From Litorivita sp050633545 (GTDB taxonomy: Bacteria > Pseudomonadota > Alphaproteobacteria > Rhodobacterales > Rhodobacteraceae), in NCBI GenBank assembly GCA_050633545.1, contig JBOEGS010000006.1, positions 248,001 to 312,000 of the forward strand: 64,000 bases of DNA, in the 5' to 3' direction. The position numbers and the translations under genes are program-made. The notes below the pieces were generated by a model that did not search any database, was not told where the DNA came from, and saw only the letters and a program-made list of their open reading frames with translations. Positions 1 to 9,033 of the stretch are shown piece after piece; the first letter of the stretch is position 1; each line of letters opens with the position of its first letter.

Positions 1-90
1 CATCCCCCGAGGTTCAGGCATACGGGCAAGCTGTGCGGTGCATCAAGTATGCGCCGCACATTGCTGTTTTAAATGGGAAATTTGTGGGGA

Positions 91-414
91 TTACATGGAA
101 AACGATGTGCCGCAACCGCAAGAGCTGCTGGCATTGGGGTTCTCGATGATAAAGCGCGCGCCGATCAGCTCTTCGCTGAAATCAATCGTCGCACCGGCCA
201 GAAACGGCAAGGAGACCGGATCGACCAGAACTTTTTGCCCCGCGCCCTCAAGGACCAGATCATCCCCCGCAGGGGCGTCGAGTTTGATCTCGTATTGAAA
301 GCCCGAGCATCCGCCGCCCTCGACCGCGACGCGCAGGGCTTGGCCTTGATCCGCGGCCCCGATTTCGGCCAGACGGTCAAAGGCGCGTTGGGTGACTTTC
401 GGCGGCAGGTTCAT
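91..414 (-). CDS. erpA: HesB/IscA-family iron-sulfur carrier protein (ErpA-like)
   Basis: A 107-residue A-type Fe-S carrier protein that would hold and hand over an iron-sulfur cluster to apo-proteins in the cytoplasm. The three family cysteines are visible: one in GGGCSGF near residue 36 and the C-terminal CGC pair near residues 99-101. The length is normal for the family. It is divergent from the dGTPase gene, with about 205 bases between the two starts that must hold both promoters. The exact paralogue (ErpA, IscA or SufA) cannot be separated by eye; ErpA is the usual name for the stand-alone gene and is an inference here. Confidence 0.9.
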   Translation of the reverse strand: MNLPPKVTQRAFDRLAEIGAADQGQALRVAVEGGGCSGFQYEIKLDAPAGDDLVLEGAGQKVLVDPVSLPFLAGATIDFSEELIGARFIIENPNASSSCGCGTSFSM

Positions 415-619
415 CGCAAAGGCTCCGTTTGTGCCGCGCGCGGGCGGCAGGGCCGGATTTGCACGCGAAAAGAGCCGTTTAGAGGCCGTTGTTCGCGTTT
501 GTTCCGGTTTTTAGATGCGCGCCGCTCCTCTATAAGCGGGCGTGATAGCGTCAATATAGGACGCGCCGCCGCCGCCGACAAGATGGGCGCGCGGCCTTCG
601 CAGGCAGGAACCCGATCCG

Positions 620-1798
620 ATGTCCGACACGTCTTCGCGCTATCACCCCGCGCCGCGCGCGATTTTCGCCTCTGATCCGCAAGACACCCGCGGGCGGCTC
701 TACCATGAGGAGGAAAGCGCCTTTCGCTCGCCGTTCCAACGCGACCGTGACCGGATCATCCATGCCAGCGCCTTTCGCCGTCTCAAGCACAAGACCCAAG
801 TGTTTATCGAGCATGAGGGCGATTATTTTCGCACCCGCCTGACCCATTCGATCGAGGTGGCGCAGGTGGCGCGGACGATTTCGGGGGCTTTGGGGCTCAA
901 TCCCGAACTGACCGAGGCCGTCGCCTTGGCGCATGATCTGGGCCACACGCCTTTCGGGCATACGGGCGAGGATGCTTTGGCCTTGCTGATGGAGCCTTAT
1001 GGCGGCTTTGATCACAACGCCCAAGCGATCCGCATCGTCACCTCATTGGAGCGCCATTATGCCGAGTGGGACGGGCTCAACTTGACGTGGGAGACGCTGG
1101 AGGGGATCGCCAAACACAACGGTCCGGTGACGGGCGATGTGCCTTGGGCCTTGGCCGAATATAACGCGCGCCATGATCTCGAATTGCACACCCACGCCAG
1201 CGCCGAAGCGCAGGTCGCGGCCTTGGCCGATGATGTGGCCTATAACAATCACGATCTGCACGACGGTCTGCGCGCCGAATTGTTTTCCACCGATGAACTG
1301 GCCGAATTGCCGATTGTGAACGGATGTTTTGCCGAAGTGGACCGCATCTATCCGGGGCTGAATTATTATCGCCGCCGTCACGAGGCGCTGCGCCGGTTTT
1401 TCGGCATTCTGGTCGAGGATGTGATTGCCGTCAGCCGCGCGCGTCTGGCCGAGGCGGCGCCGCAATCGGCGGCGGATGTGCGCCACGCGGGGCGGATGAT
1501 GGTGCAATTCTCGCCCGATCTTTGGGCGCAGCTCAAGGTGATCCGGCAATTCCTCTTCGAGCGCATGTATCGCGCCCCCGATGTGGTGGTGATGCGCGAG
1601 AAGGTCACCCGCGTGGTCAACGAGCTTTTCCCGCTGTTTTTGGAGGAGCCGGAGCTTTTGCCCAAACAATGGCGCAAGGATGTGGCCGACGCGCAGGGCG
1701 AGGTGGCTTTGGCGCGTATCGTCGCCGATTACATCGCCGGAATGACCGACCGTTTCGCCATTCAAGAGCACGAGCGTCTTTTGGGCGGGGTGTTATAG
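620..1798 (+). CDS. dgt: Deoxyguanosinetriphosphate triphosphohydrolase-like HD protein
   Basis: A 392-residue dNTPase of the Dgt family, which hydrolyses dGTP (or other dNTPs) to the nucleoside and triphosphate. The HD-domain metal ligands are visible: His76 in TRLTHS, the His105-Asp106 pair in AHDLGH, and a later Asp in ALADDVAYNNHD. The N-terminal RDRDRIIHASAFRRLKHKTQVF stretch is the typical type-2 dGTPase-like opening. An AGGA ribosome site lies about 13 bases before the ATG. A short GC hairpin with a T run follows the stop. Real substrate range is unknown for this subgroup. Confidence 0.95.
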   Translation: MSDTSSRYHPAPRAIFASDPQDTRGRLYHEEESAFRSPFQRDRDRIIHASAFRRLKHKTQVFIEHEGDYFRTRLTHSIEVAQVARTISGALGLNPELTEAVALAHDLGHTPFGHTGEDALALLMEPYGGFDHNAQAIRIVTSLERHYAEWDGLNLTWETLEGIAKHNGPVTGDVPWALAEYNARHDLELHTHASAEAQVAALADDVAYNNHDLHDGLRAELFSTDELAELPIVNGCFAEVDRIYPGLNYYRRRHEALRRFFGILVEDVIAVSRARLAEAAPQSAADVRHAGRMMVQFSPDLWAQLKVIRQFLFERMYRAPDVVVMREKVTRVVNELFPLFLEEPELLPKQWRKDVADAQGEVALARIVADYIAGMTDRFAIQEHERLLGGVL

Positions 1799-1803
1799 CG
1801 GCG

Positions 1804-1822
1804 CGCACGGGCGTGCGGTTTT
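1804..1822 (+). terminator. Weak hairpin after dgt
   Basis: CGCAC-GGGC-GTGCG stem-loop followed by GTTTT, just past the dgt stop codon. The stem is only five base pairs, so this may be a weak or chance terminator. Confidence 0.35.
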
Positions 1823-1943
1823 GGCCGGTATCGCGGTAAAGATGTATTTATGCGGCGCGCTCTCTTGACAGCCCATCCGATATGGGCAGGTTATTGGCGG
1901 GATTAACGCTGCGGCAAGCTCTGCGGCCACAAGATCAAGATGG

Positions 1944-2999
1944 GTGTGTAGGGGCTTGTTTTTGAGAAATAAAACAGTGGTCGTGGCTGGCGCCTCGCAT
2001 CCGGTCGGCTTGGCACTGTGCCGTGAGATGGCGCAAGGCGGCGCAACGGTCGTGGCGATGGATACCTCCGACGGGGCCTTGGTGGAGCTGGCGCGCGCCT
2101 ATCCCGAACACATCGAACCTTTGGCGATCCAGCTTGGCAATCCGGCCTCGGCGCGGGCCTTTGGTGCGATCTGGGGGCGCGAGCCTTTGGCGCTTTTGCT
2201 CAATCTGGTGCCGCTCTCGGTGTTTGGCGCGGCATCCGGCACGGCGCCTGGCGCGGCGCAGGAGTTTCCCGATTTGACCCATGACGGCGTTGATCATACG
2301 CCTGACCGCCATGCGGCGCGCATGGCCATGGCGGTGGGCACGGGGGTGCAACTGGTGCGCGGTCTATGCGGAGCGCTGCATGCGGGCGGCGGCGCGGTGG
2401 TCACGGTTTTGCCCGCCCCGATGCGCCGCGGCGCGGGCGGTTTGCCGCTGCGTGCGGGGCTGATGGCCCAAAGCGCGCCGGATGAGGCCGCACAGGGCCG
2501 GATCAGCGGTTTCGACATGATCGAAGATGTCGGATTTTTGGAGGCCCAAGCGATGGAAGGCGCGATGCTGCGCCTGAGCGAAGGCATGGGGGCGGGGCTG
2601 CGCGCGGGCGGCGTCAGCGCGGCCAGCGTGATTTTGACCGATCCCGAGCGCATCGCGCCCGAGGCGGTGCTGGGTGCGGTGCTCTATCTGGCGCAAGCGC
2701 GCGGGGCCAGCGGATCGGTTCTGCGCCTCGCACCGCAGGTGCGGGCAGAGCATGCACCGCAGGTGCAGGCAGAGCATGCACAGGCAGGCCGCACATCGAC
2801 GCCGCAAGCGGGGCCAGATAAGGCGGGGGCAGGGCAAACAGGGCCAGAGCAATCGGGGCCAGAGCAAGCCCAGCCAGAGCCATGCGCAGCGCAACCCGCC
2901 GCTGATGCGCGCCGCCCGCAGCAAACCGCCGCGCAAGAGACGGCTCAAGACAGGAAGTCGCAAGACCCGCTTGTTGATCTCAAACGCCGGCATTTTTAG
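1944..2999 (+). CDS. Degenerate short-chain dehydrogenase-fold protein with low-complexity tail
   Basis: About 350 residues. The N-terminal part (to about residue 260) reads as a Rossmann fold of the SDR type: a beta strand, then a GASHPVG turn in place of TGxxxGxG, and an acidic residue (MDTSDG) after the second strand. Where SDR enzymes carry Tyr-x3-Lys, this protein has Gln and Gly (QAMEG), so the catalytic pair is missing and it is probably not an active dehydrogenase. The last 90 residues are Ala/Gln/Pro/Glu-rich and contain short repeats. The start is uncertain: GTG at 1944 or TTG codons at 1956 and 1962; no in-frame ATG lies nearby. It sits between dgt and argS. Function unknown. Confidence 0.7.
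   Translation: MCRGLFLRNKTVVVAGASHPVGLALCREMAQGGATVVAMDTSDGALVELARAYPEHIEPLAIQLGNPASARAFGAIWGREPLALLLNLVPLSVFGAASGTAPGAAQEFPDLTHDGVDHTPDRHAARMAMAVGTGVQLVRGLCGALHAGGGAVVTVLPAPMRRGAGGLPLRAGLMAQSAPDEAAQGRISGFDMIEDVGFLEAQAMEGAMLRLSEGMGAGLRAGGVSAASVILTDPERIAPEAVLGAVLYLAQARGASGSVLRLAPQVRAEHAPQVQAEHAQAGRTSTPQAGPDKAGAGQTGPEQSGPEQAQPEPCAAQPAADARRPQQTAAQETAQDRKSQDPLVDLKRRHF
2731..2778 (+). repeat. 24-bp tandem duplication inside the SDR-like gene
   Basis: Two adjacent 24-base units beginning CACCGCAGGTGC differ at one base. They are in frame and encode a repeated HAPQVxAE block, followed by a partial third unit and by GGGCCAGA-type short repeats to about 2880. The pattern suggests slippage-driven length variation in the protein tail. 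Confidence 0.75.
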
Positions 3000-3115
3000 G
3001 CCAAACCGCGTTTTGAGCGGCGCGGATCGGGGGATTTGCACGCCCGCACTGCATGCGGACATTGACGGCACCGCTGCCCGTGCTAAACCGCTTTTTCAAG
3101 CAAAAGGACGCCGCC

Positions 3116-4861
3116 ATGAACCTCTTTACCCAGATCCGCACTTTGGTGCTTGAGACGCTGAGCGCGATGCAATCGGACGGGCAATTGCCCGAGGGCCTCG
3201 ATTTCGCCAATGTGGCGGTCGAGCCGCCGCGTGATCCGTTGCATGGGGATATGGCGACCAATGCGGCGATGGTTCTGGCCAAACCGGCGCAGATGAAACC
3301 GCGCGACATTGCCGAGGCTCTGGCGGTGCGGCTGGGCGGGGATGCGCGGATCACCTCTGCCGAGGTCGCAGGTCCGGGGTTTTTGAACCTGCGCCTTGAG
3401 GCGGGGCAATGGCATGGGGTGATCCGCGCGGCCTTGCAAAGCGGCGCCGCCTTCGGGCGCTCGGATATGGGGCAGGGGCGGCGCGTCAATGTCGAATATG
3501 TCTCGGCCAACCCGACCGGCCCGATGCATGTGGGCCATACCCGCGGCGCGGTGTTTGGCGATGCTTTGGCGAGCCTTCTCGATTACGTCGGCTTTGACGT
3601 CACGCGCGAATATTACATCAATGACGGCGGCGCGCAGGTCGATGTTCTGGCGCGCTCTGTCTATTTGCGCTACCTTGAGGCCCACGGCAAAGACGTGGCC
3701 TTTCCCGAAGGCACATACCCCGGTGAGTATCTGGTCGATGTGGGTGCGGCGCTCAAGCAGAAGGTCGGCGATGCCTATGTCGATCAGCCCGAAGATGTCT
3801 GGCTTGCCGATGTGCGGGTGTTTTCCACCGATGCGATGATGGAATTGATCCGCGGCGATCTCAAGGCGCTCGGCGTCGAGATGGATGTCTTCTACTCGGA
3901 AAAATCGCTCTATGGCACGGGCCGCATCGAAGCGGCGCTCAAGGCGCTGGACGATAAGGGATTGATCTATCGCGGCACGCTGGAGCCGCCCAAGGGCAAA
4001 TTGCCCGAAGATTGGGAACCGCGCGAGCAGACCTTGTTCAAATCCACCGAATACGGCGATGATGTGGACCGCCCCGTGCAAAAATCCGATGGCGGGTGGA
4101 CCTATTTCGCCCCCGATATCGCCTATCACTTCGACAAGATCGAACGCGGCTTCGATATGCTCATCGATGTGTTTGGCGCCGATCACGGCGGCTATGTCAA
4201 ACGGATGAAAGCGGCGGTGGCGGCATTGTCAGGCAACCGCGTGCCCTTGGATGTCAAGCTGACGCAATTGGTGAAGCTGTATAAGAACGGCGAGCCGTTC
4301 AAAATGTCCAAACGGGCAGGGACATTTGTCACCCTGCGCGATGTGGTCGATCAGGTGGGCCGCGATGTGACGCGCTTCCATATGCTCACGCGCAAGAATG
4401 ACGCGCCTTTGGATTTCGATTTCGACAAGGTGATGGAGCAATCCAAGGACAACCCCGTTTTTTATGTGAACTACGCCAATGCGCGGGTGCATTCGGTGCT
4501 GCGCAAGGCAGAGGGCGCGGGGATGACATTCACCGATGCCGATCTGGCGGCGGCGGACCTGTCGGGCGTCACCCATGAGGCGGAATTGAAATTGGCCAAA
4601 ACCTTGGCCGAATGGCCGCGTCTGGTCGAGATTGCGGGGCGCACCAACGAACCGCACCGCATTGCCTTTTATCTCTATGAACTGGCGTCCGATTTCCACG
4701 CGCTGTGGAACCGCGGCAACGACACGCCCGATCTGCGTTTCTTGCAAGAGGGTGACGCGGGTGCCACATCGGCAAAAATCGCCCTCGCCAAGGCCACAAG
4801 CGTTGTTATTTCCGCAGGTCTTGGTATTCTGGGCGTAACTCCGGCGGAAGAGATGCGATAA
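3116..4861 (+). CDS. argS: Arginyl-tRNA synthetase
   Basis: A 581-residue class I aminoacyl-tRNA synthetase that charges tRNA-Arg. The HIGH-type motif appears as HVGH (in GPMHVGHTRG, near residue 139) and the KMSKS-type motif as KMSKR (near residue 397). The N-terminal additional domain and the C-terminal DALR-type anticodon-binding helix bundle are in place. I chose the ATG at 3116, not the upstream in-frame ATG at 3053, because AAAGGA lies at good spacing before it and family members begin with this NLFxxIRxLVLE-like segment. It heads a + strand run through scpB. Confidence 0.97.
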   Translation: MNLFTQIRTLVLETLSAMQSDGQLPEGLDFANVAVEPPRDPLHGDMATNAAMVLAKPAQMKPRDIAEALAVRLGGDARITSAEVAGPGFLNLRLEAGQWHGVIRAALQSGAAFGRSDMGQGRRVNVEYVSANPTGPMHVGHTRGAVFGDALASLLDYVGFDVTREYYINDGGAQVDVLARSVYLRYLEAHGKDVAFPEGTYPGEYLVDVGAALKQKVGDAYVDQPEDVWLADVRVFSTDAMMELIRGDLKALGVEMDVFYSEKSLYGTGRIEAALKALDDKGLIYRGTLEPPKGKLPEDWEPREQTLFKSTEYGDDVDRPVQKSDGGWTYFAPDIAYHFDKIERGFDMLIDVFGADHGGYVKRMKAAVAALSGNRVPLDVKLTQLVKLYKNGEPFKMSKRAGTFVTLRDVVDQVGRDVTRFHMLTRKNDAPLDFDFDKVMEQSKDNPVFYVNYANARVHSVLRKAEGAGMTFTDADLAAADLSGVTHEAELKLAKTLAEWPRLVEIAGRTNEPHRIAFYLYELASDFHALWNRGNDTPDLRFLQEGDAGATSAKIALAKATSVVISAGLGILGVTPAEEMR

Positions 4862-4940
4862 AACCGCGCCTTCGCCGGTGTCGAGCAGGCATTAGATAAG
4901 CACCGGCGGCAAAGCACCGCACGGGGCAGTGAGGCGAAAA

Positions 4941-6503
4941 ATGGCGGATATCCGTGTGACGGGCGCAACGCGCGCGCCCCAACAGGCAAAACCCTTCGAT
5001 CCATCCCAGCATCCGGCCTATGCGCGCCCTGCGCCTGCCGCCACCGCGCGCGGGCGGGCCAGCGCGCCGCAAGAGGCCCCGCAACCGCAACCCGCGCCGG
5101 TTTACGGCGCCGATGCGGGGCTGCATCACGCGGGGCAATACCGCGCCGCCGCGGCCCCCGAATACGGTAGCGCGCCGCAAGTTGCCGCGCCGCATAGCCC
5201 CGCGCAGCCGCCACAGGCCGACCCCTACGCCCAGCCAAACATCCAGCAAAACATCCAGCCAAACGCCCAGCCCTATGCGCCGCAGGCCCAAGCTCCGGCC
5301 TTTGCTCCGGCTCCGGCCTGTGCTCAGGCCCCGCGCGTGACTGCAGGCTATTTCGCGCCGCAAGCCCAGATTGATGCGCAGGAACACTATGCGCAGGAAC
5401 ACTATGCTCAGGACCAATATGCGCCCACTCACGACGCGCAGGACCAATATGCGCAGGGCCAATACGCCCAAACGCAGGGCGCGCCGCAAACCGGCGGCGC
5501 ATCGGCGGGCCTTGCCTCGGCCTTGCTGGCCTCGGCCCGTATGCCCACGGCGGCAGGGGCGCAGCGCGCGGCGAATATGGCCGGTGCGGTGGTCTCGCTG
5601 GCTTTGGTTCTGGGGCTTGGGGTTTGGGGCTATAAGCTTTTGGCGCGCGATGTCTCGGGCGTGCCGGTGATCCGCGCCGCCGCAGGGCCGATGCGCGTTG
5701 CCCCCGAAAACCCCGGCGGGCAACCGGCGGATTATCAAGGCTTTGCCGTCAATCAGGTCGCCGCCGAGGGGGCCGCCGCGAAACCGGCGGACCGGTTGGT
5801 TCTGGCGCCAAGGCCGGTGGATTTGACCGCCGAGGACACCCCCGCCGTGGCGGGCGCCGAGGCCAGCACCATGAGCGCTCCGGCGCGTGCGCGCCAGATC
5901 GATATTTCCGCAGGCGGCGCCGAATTGCCCCAAGGCAAATTGGCCGATATCCAAGCCTTGGCTGCGCAACTGGCCGCCGGATCGCCGAAAATGGACGCGG
6001 CCGCACCGGTCAAAGTTTCGGCGCCCGCGCCTGATGTCAGCGCCTCTGCGGTGGAAGCGGCACTCGCCGCCTCCGCCGAAGCCCCTGCCGTCGCCGCAGC
6101 CGCCATCGCCAAGCCCAAATCCGGCCTTGCGCGCTCCTTGCGCCCCCATGCGCGGCCCGCCGGATTGAAGAAAGCCTCGGTCAGCGGCGCGGTGGAAGCG
6201 GCGCTCAAATCCGCCTCGCGCGCCGGAGAGATCGACGCCGCCAGCCTGCCCGTGGGCACGCGTCTGGCGCAGCTTGGCACATTCGATACCGCTGATGGCG
6301 CACGCGCCGGATGGCACAAGCTGGACGGGCGGTTTGGCGAGCTATTGGAAGGCAAATCCTTGGTCGTGCAACAAGCGCAAAGCGGCGGGCGGGTGTTCTA
6401 CCGTTTGCGCGCGCATGGGTTCGGCGATATCAACGAGGCGCGCCGCTTCTGCGCGGCCTTTGTCTCCGAAGGGGTCGAATGTTTTCCGGTGGCGACACGA
6501 TGA
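4941..6503 (+). CDS. SPOR-domain single-pass membrane protein
   Basis: About 520 residues. A long Pro/Ala/Gln-rich cytoplasmic N-terminus (residues 1-200) contains tandem Q-[ED]-[HQ]-Y-A repeats. One membrane segment follows (residues about 213-236, GAVVSLALVLGLGVWGY), then an Ala/Pro-rich periplasmic linker, and a C-terminal SPOR domain (about 435-520) with the RLAQLGTFDTADGA opening. SPOR domains bind denuded glycan strands of peptidoglycan at division sites, so a septal or cell-wall role is likely. ATG 4941 has GAGGCG upstream; a GTG at 4929 is a weaker option. Its stop overlaps the nagZ start (ATGA), implying translational coupling with a murein-recycling gene. Confidence 0.88.
   Translation: MADIRVTGATRAPQQAKPFDPSQHPAYARPAPAATARGRASAPQEAPQPQPAPVYGADAGLHHAGQYRAAAAPEYGSAPQVAAPHSPAQPPQADPYAQPNIQQNIQPNAQPYAPQAQAPAFAPAPACAQAPRVTAGYFAPQAQIDAQEHYAQEHYAQDQYAPTHDAQDQYAQGQYAQTQGAPQTGGASAGLASALLASARMPTAAGAQRAANMAGAVVSLALVLGLGVWGYKLLARDVSGVPVIRAAAGPMRVAPENPGGQPADYQGFAVNQVAAEGAAAKPADRLVLAPRPVDLTAEDTPAVAGAEASTMSAPARARQIDISAGGAELPQGKLADIQALAAQLAAGSPKMDAAAPVKVSAPAPDVSASAVEAALAASAEAPAVAAAAIAKPKSGLARSLRPHARPAGLKKASVSGAVEAALKSASRAGEIDAASLPVGTRLAQLGTFDTADGARAGWHKLDGRFGELLEGKSLVVQQAQSGGRVFYRLRAHGFGDINEARRFCAAFVSEGVECFPVATR
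5376..5465 (+). repeat. 15-bp tandem repeats in the SPOR-protein gene
   Basis: Six 15-base units, the first two identical (GCGCAGGAACACTAT), encode Ala-Gln-Glu-His-Tyr and variants such as AQDQY and AQGQY. One unit (5421-5435) is diverged. The repeats extend the cytoplasmic tail of the SPOR protein. Confidence 0.85.
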
Positions 6504-7510
6504 GCCGCTTCGGAGCGACGATTTTCGGCTGCTCCGGCCTGCGTTTGACCAGCGCCGAAAAGGCCTTCTTTAAATCCGCTGACCCTTTCGGTTTTATCCT
6601 TTTTGCGCGCAATATCGACAGCGCCGCGCAAGTCCGCGCCCTATGCGCCGAATTGCGCGACTGTGTGGGCCGCGAGGCGATGATCACCATCGACCAAGAG
6701 GGCGGGCGTGTGCAGCGTTTGCGCCCGCCGCTGGCCTCGCAATGGGAGCCGCCGCTTGAACATATCGGCGCGGCAGGTGCCGAGGCGGCGGCGAGGGCGA
6801 TGTATCTGCGCTATGCGATCATCGCCGCCGAATTGCGCGCGCTGGGGATCGACAGCAATTGCGCCCCGATGGTGGATGTGGCCGAAGAGGGCACCCATCC
6901 CTTTCTCAAGAACCGCTGCTACGGCTTTGATGCGCAAAGCATTTCGCGCATTGGCGCCGCCGTGGCGCAGGCCCATCTGGACGGCGGGGTCTTGCCCATC
7001 GTCAAACATATCCCTGGCCACGGGCGCGCCCGCGCCGACAGCCATCTCGAATTGCCGACCGTTTCAGCCAGCGCCGAAGACCTCATGCGCGTCGATTTTG
7101 CCCCCTTCAAGGCGCTCAACCACCTGCCTTTGGGGATGACGGCGCATCTGGTTTATGCGGCGATGGATGCCATGCCCGCGACCCTGTCGCCGCGGATGAT
7201 GGAGGTGATCCGCAAGGACATCGGGTTCGGCGGTTTGATCATGACCGACGATATTTCGATGAAGGCGCTCAGCGGCCCCTTGGGGGGGCTTTCGCGCAGC
7301 GCCTTGGCCGCCGGATGCGACGTGATTTTGCATTGCAACGGCGATCTGGGCGAAATGCGCGAGGTGGCCGAGGCCGCGGGCCATATGAGCACCGCCGCAC
7401 AGGCGCGGGCCGATGCGGCGCTGTTGATGCGCAAAACGCCCGATCCTGTTGACATTTCGGCCCTCAACGCCCAGCTTGAAGCGCTTATTGGTGGGCGCTT
7501 ACACGGCTGA
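6500..7510 (+). CDS. nagZ: Beta-N-acetylhexosaminidase, glycoside hydrolase family 3
   Basis: A 336-residue cytoplasmic NagZ, which removes N-acetylglucosamine from anhydromuropeptides during cell-wall recycling. The GH3 signature KHIPGHGRARADSH, with the acid/base His of the mobile loop, is present near residue 175, and the nucleophile Asp lies in IMTDDISMKAL near residue 250. The ATG at 6500 overlaps the preceding stop as ATGA, so the longer reading frame upstream is not coding. It is followed six bases later by scpA. Confidence 0.95.
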   Translation: MSRFGATIFGCSGLRLTSAEKAFFKSADPFGFILFARNIDSAAQVRALCAELRDCVGREAMITIDQEGGRVQRLRPPLASQWEPPLEHIGAAGAEAAARAMYLRYAIIAAELRALGIDSNCAPMVDVAEEGTHPFLKNRCYGFDAQSISRIGAAVAQAHLDGGVLPIVKHIPGHGRARADSHLELPTVSASAEDLMRVDFAPFKALNHLPLGMTAHLVYAAMDAMPATLSPRMMEVIRKDIGFGGLIMTDDISMKALSGPLGGLSRSALAAGCDVILHCNGDLGEMREVAEAAGHMSTAAQARADAALLMRKTPDPVDISALNAQLEALIGGRLHG

Positions 7511-7516
7511 GGGTGA

Positions 7517-8314
7517 ATGGCAGGTTCGGGGTTATTTGACGCACAGGATCGCGAGACGCAGGACCGCGTCGCCGAGCGGCTGGCCGCCGAGGCGCTGATC
7601 ATTGATGTCGACGGGTTCGAGGGGCCGCTTGATGTGCTCTTGACCCTGTCGCGCACGCAAAAAGTCGATCTGCGCAAAATCTCGGTGCTGCATCTGGCGC
7701 AGCAATATCTCGCCTTTGTCGAGAAGGCCAAACAGCTGCGCCTTGAGCTGGCGGCGGATTATCTTGTGATGGCGGCGTGGCTGGCGTTTTTGAAATCGCG
7801 GCTGTTGCTGCCGCCCGACCCCACCGACGAGGGGCCATCGGGCGAGGAACTGGCCGCGCATCTGGCGTTCCAGCTGGAGCGGTTGCAAGGCATGCGCGAT
7901 GTGGCGGCGCGGCTGATGGCGCGCGATCAAAAGGGGCGCGATTTCTTTGTGCGCGGCGTGCCCGAAGGGGTGGAACGGGTCAAACGCGTGACCTATACGG
8001 CGACGCTTTTGGACCTGATGCAGGCCTATGCGCGCATTCGCACCAAGGATGAATTTCGCCCCTTCGTGATGGACCGCGACAGCGTTTACACGATGGAAGA
8101 GGCGCTTGGCCGGATGCGCGGATTGATCGGATTTGCGGGCGATTGGACCGATATCAGCACCTATCTGCCCGAGGGCTGGGACGGCGATCCGGTCAAACGC
8201 CGCTCGGCCACGGCCTCGACCTTTGCGGCCTCGCTCGAATTGGTCAAAGAGGGCAAGGCCGAGATCCGCCAAGAAGAGACATTCGCGCCGGTGCAAGTGC
8301 GGCGCAAGGATTAA
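7517..8314 (+). CDS. scpA: Segregation and condensation protein A
   Basis: A 265-residue kleisin subunit of the SMC-ScpAB condensin, which compacts and segregates the chromosome. The N-terminal SMC-contact segment is typical (DGFEGPLDVLLTLSRTQKVDL, then the YLVMAAWLAFLKSRLLLP helix). It lies in the nagZ-scpA-scpB run and ends four bases before the scpB start, so the pair is co-translated. The start codon at 7517 is ATG. Confidence 0.95.
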   Translation: MAGSGLFDAQDRETQDRVAERLAAEALIIDVDGFEGPLDVLLTLSRTQKVDLRKISVLHLAQQYLAFVEKAKQLRLELAADYLVMAAWLAFLKSRLLLPPDPTDEGPSGEELAAHLAFQLERLQGMRDVAARLMARDQKGRDFFVRGVPEGVERVKRVTYTATLLDLMQAYARIRTKDEFRPFVMDRDSVYTMEEALGRMRGLIGFAGDWTDISTYLPEGWDGDPVKRRSATASTFAASLELVKEGKAEIRQEETFAPVQVRRKD

Positions 8315-8318
8315 GATC

Positions 8319-9026
8319 ATGAGCGAAGATATTGATACCCAAGAAGAAATGCACGAAGAGAGCCTCTTTGAAGCGCCGCCCATGGCCGAGCAGGAGCGCA
8401 TGATCGAGGCGATCCTATTTGCCACGGCCGAACCCGTCAGCTTGCGCGAGATGGAAGCGCGGATGCCGCATGGGTCGGAGCCGAAAGAGGCTTTGATCTA
8501 CCTGACCAAACGCTATGAGGGGCGCGGCGTGCATGTGGTGCGCGTTGGCGAGGCCTATGCGATGCGCACGGCGCCGGACCTCGGGTTCTTGATGCAAAAA
8601 GAGACGGTCGAGACCCGCAAGCTGAGCCGTGCCGCGATCGAGACCTTGGCGATCATCGCCTATCATCAACCCTGCACCCGCGCCGAGATCGAGGAAATCC
8701 GCGGGGTTTCGGTCAGCCGCGGCACGATCGACCAGTTGATCGAGATGGAATGGATCCGCTTTGGCCGCCGCCGGATGACGCCAGGCCGTCCGGTGACCTT
8801 TGTTGTGACCGAGAGCTTCCTTGACCACTTCGGCCTTGAAAACGCACGCGATTTGCCAGGGCTGAAGGAATTGCGCGCCGCCGGATTGCTCGAAAGCCGC
8901 CCCGCGCCGATGGGGCTGGATGCGGGCGAGGAGGAGGAGGAGGACGGCGATCAGGTCGATATGTTCGACGCGCCGATCCTTGACGACGACGAGGTGATCG
9001 ACGCGGACGACGGGCTTTTGTCGTGA
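8319..9026 (+). CDS. scpB: Segregation and condensation protein B
   Basis: A 235-residue ScpB, the winged-helix dimer that binds the ScpA kleisin. The core is recognisable in AILFATAEPVSLREMEARM, in the segment AIETLAIIAYHQPCTRAEIEEIRGVSV and in the second winged-helix RRMTPGRPVTF. The tail is acidic (EEEEEDGD near residues 207-214). ATG 8319 lies four bases after the scpA stop. The reading frame is open well upstream inside scpA, but that part is not coding. Confidence 0.95.
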   Translation: MSEDIDTQEEMHEESLFEAPPMAEQERMIEAILFATAEPVSLREMEARMPHGSEPKEALIYLTKRYEGRGVHVVRVGEAYAMRTAPDLGFLMQKETVETRKLSRAAIETLAIIAYHQPCTRAEIEEIRGVSVSRGTIDQLIEMEWIRFGRRRMTPGRPVTFVVTESFLDHFGLENARDLPGLKELRAAGLLESRPAPMGLDAGEEEEEDGDQVDMFDAPILDDDEVIDADDGLLS

Positions 9027-9033
9027 CGTGATG

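Noticed and set aside
1..90. Possible minus-strand start codon at the left edge
   Set aside because: An ATG reads leftward from position 3, but no coding evidence is available inside the window.
4806..6317. A 503-codon frame opposite the SPOR-protein gene
   Set aside because: Arg/Gly-rich shadow of the Pro/Ala-rich + strand gene.
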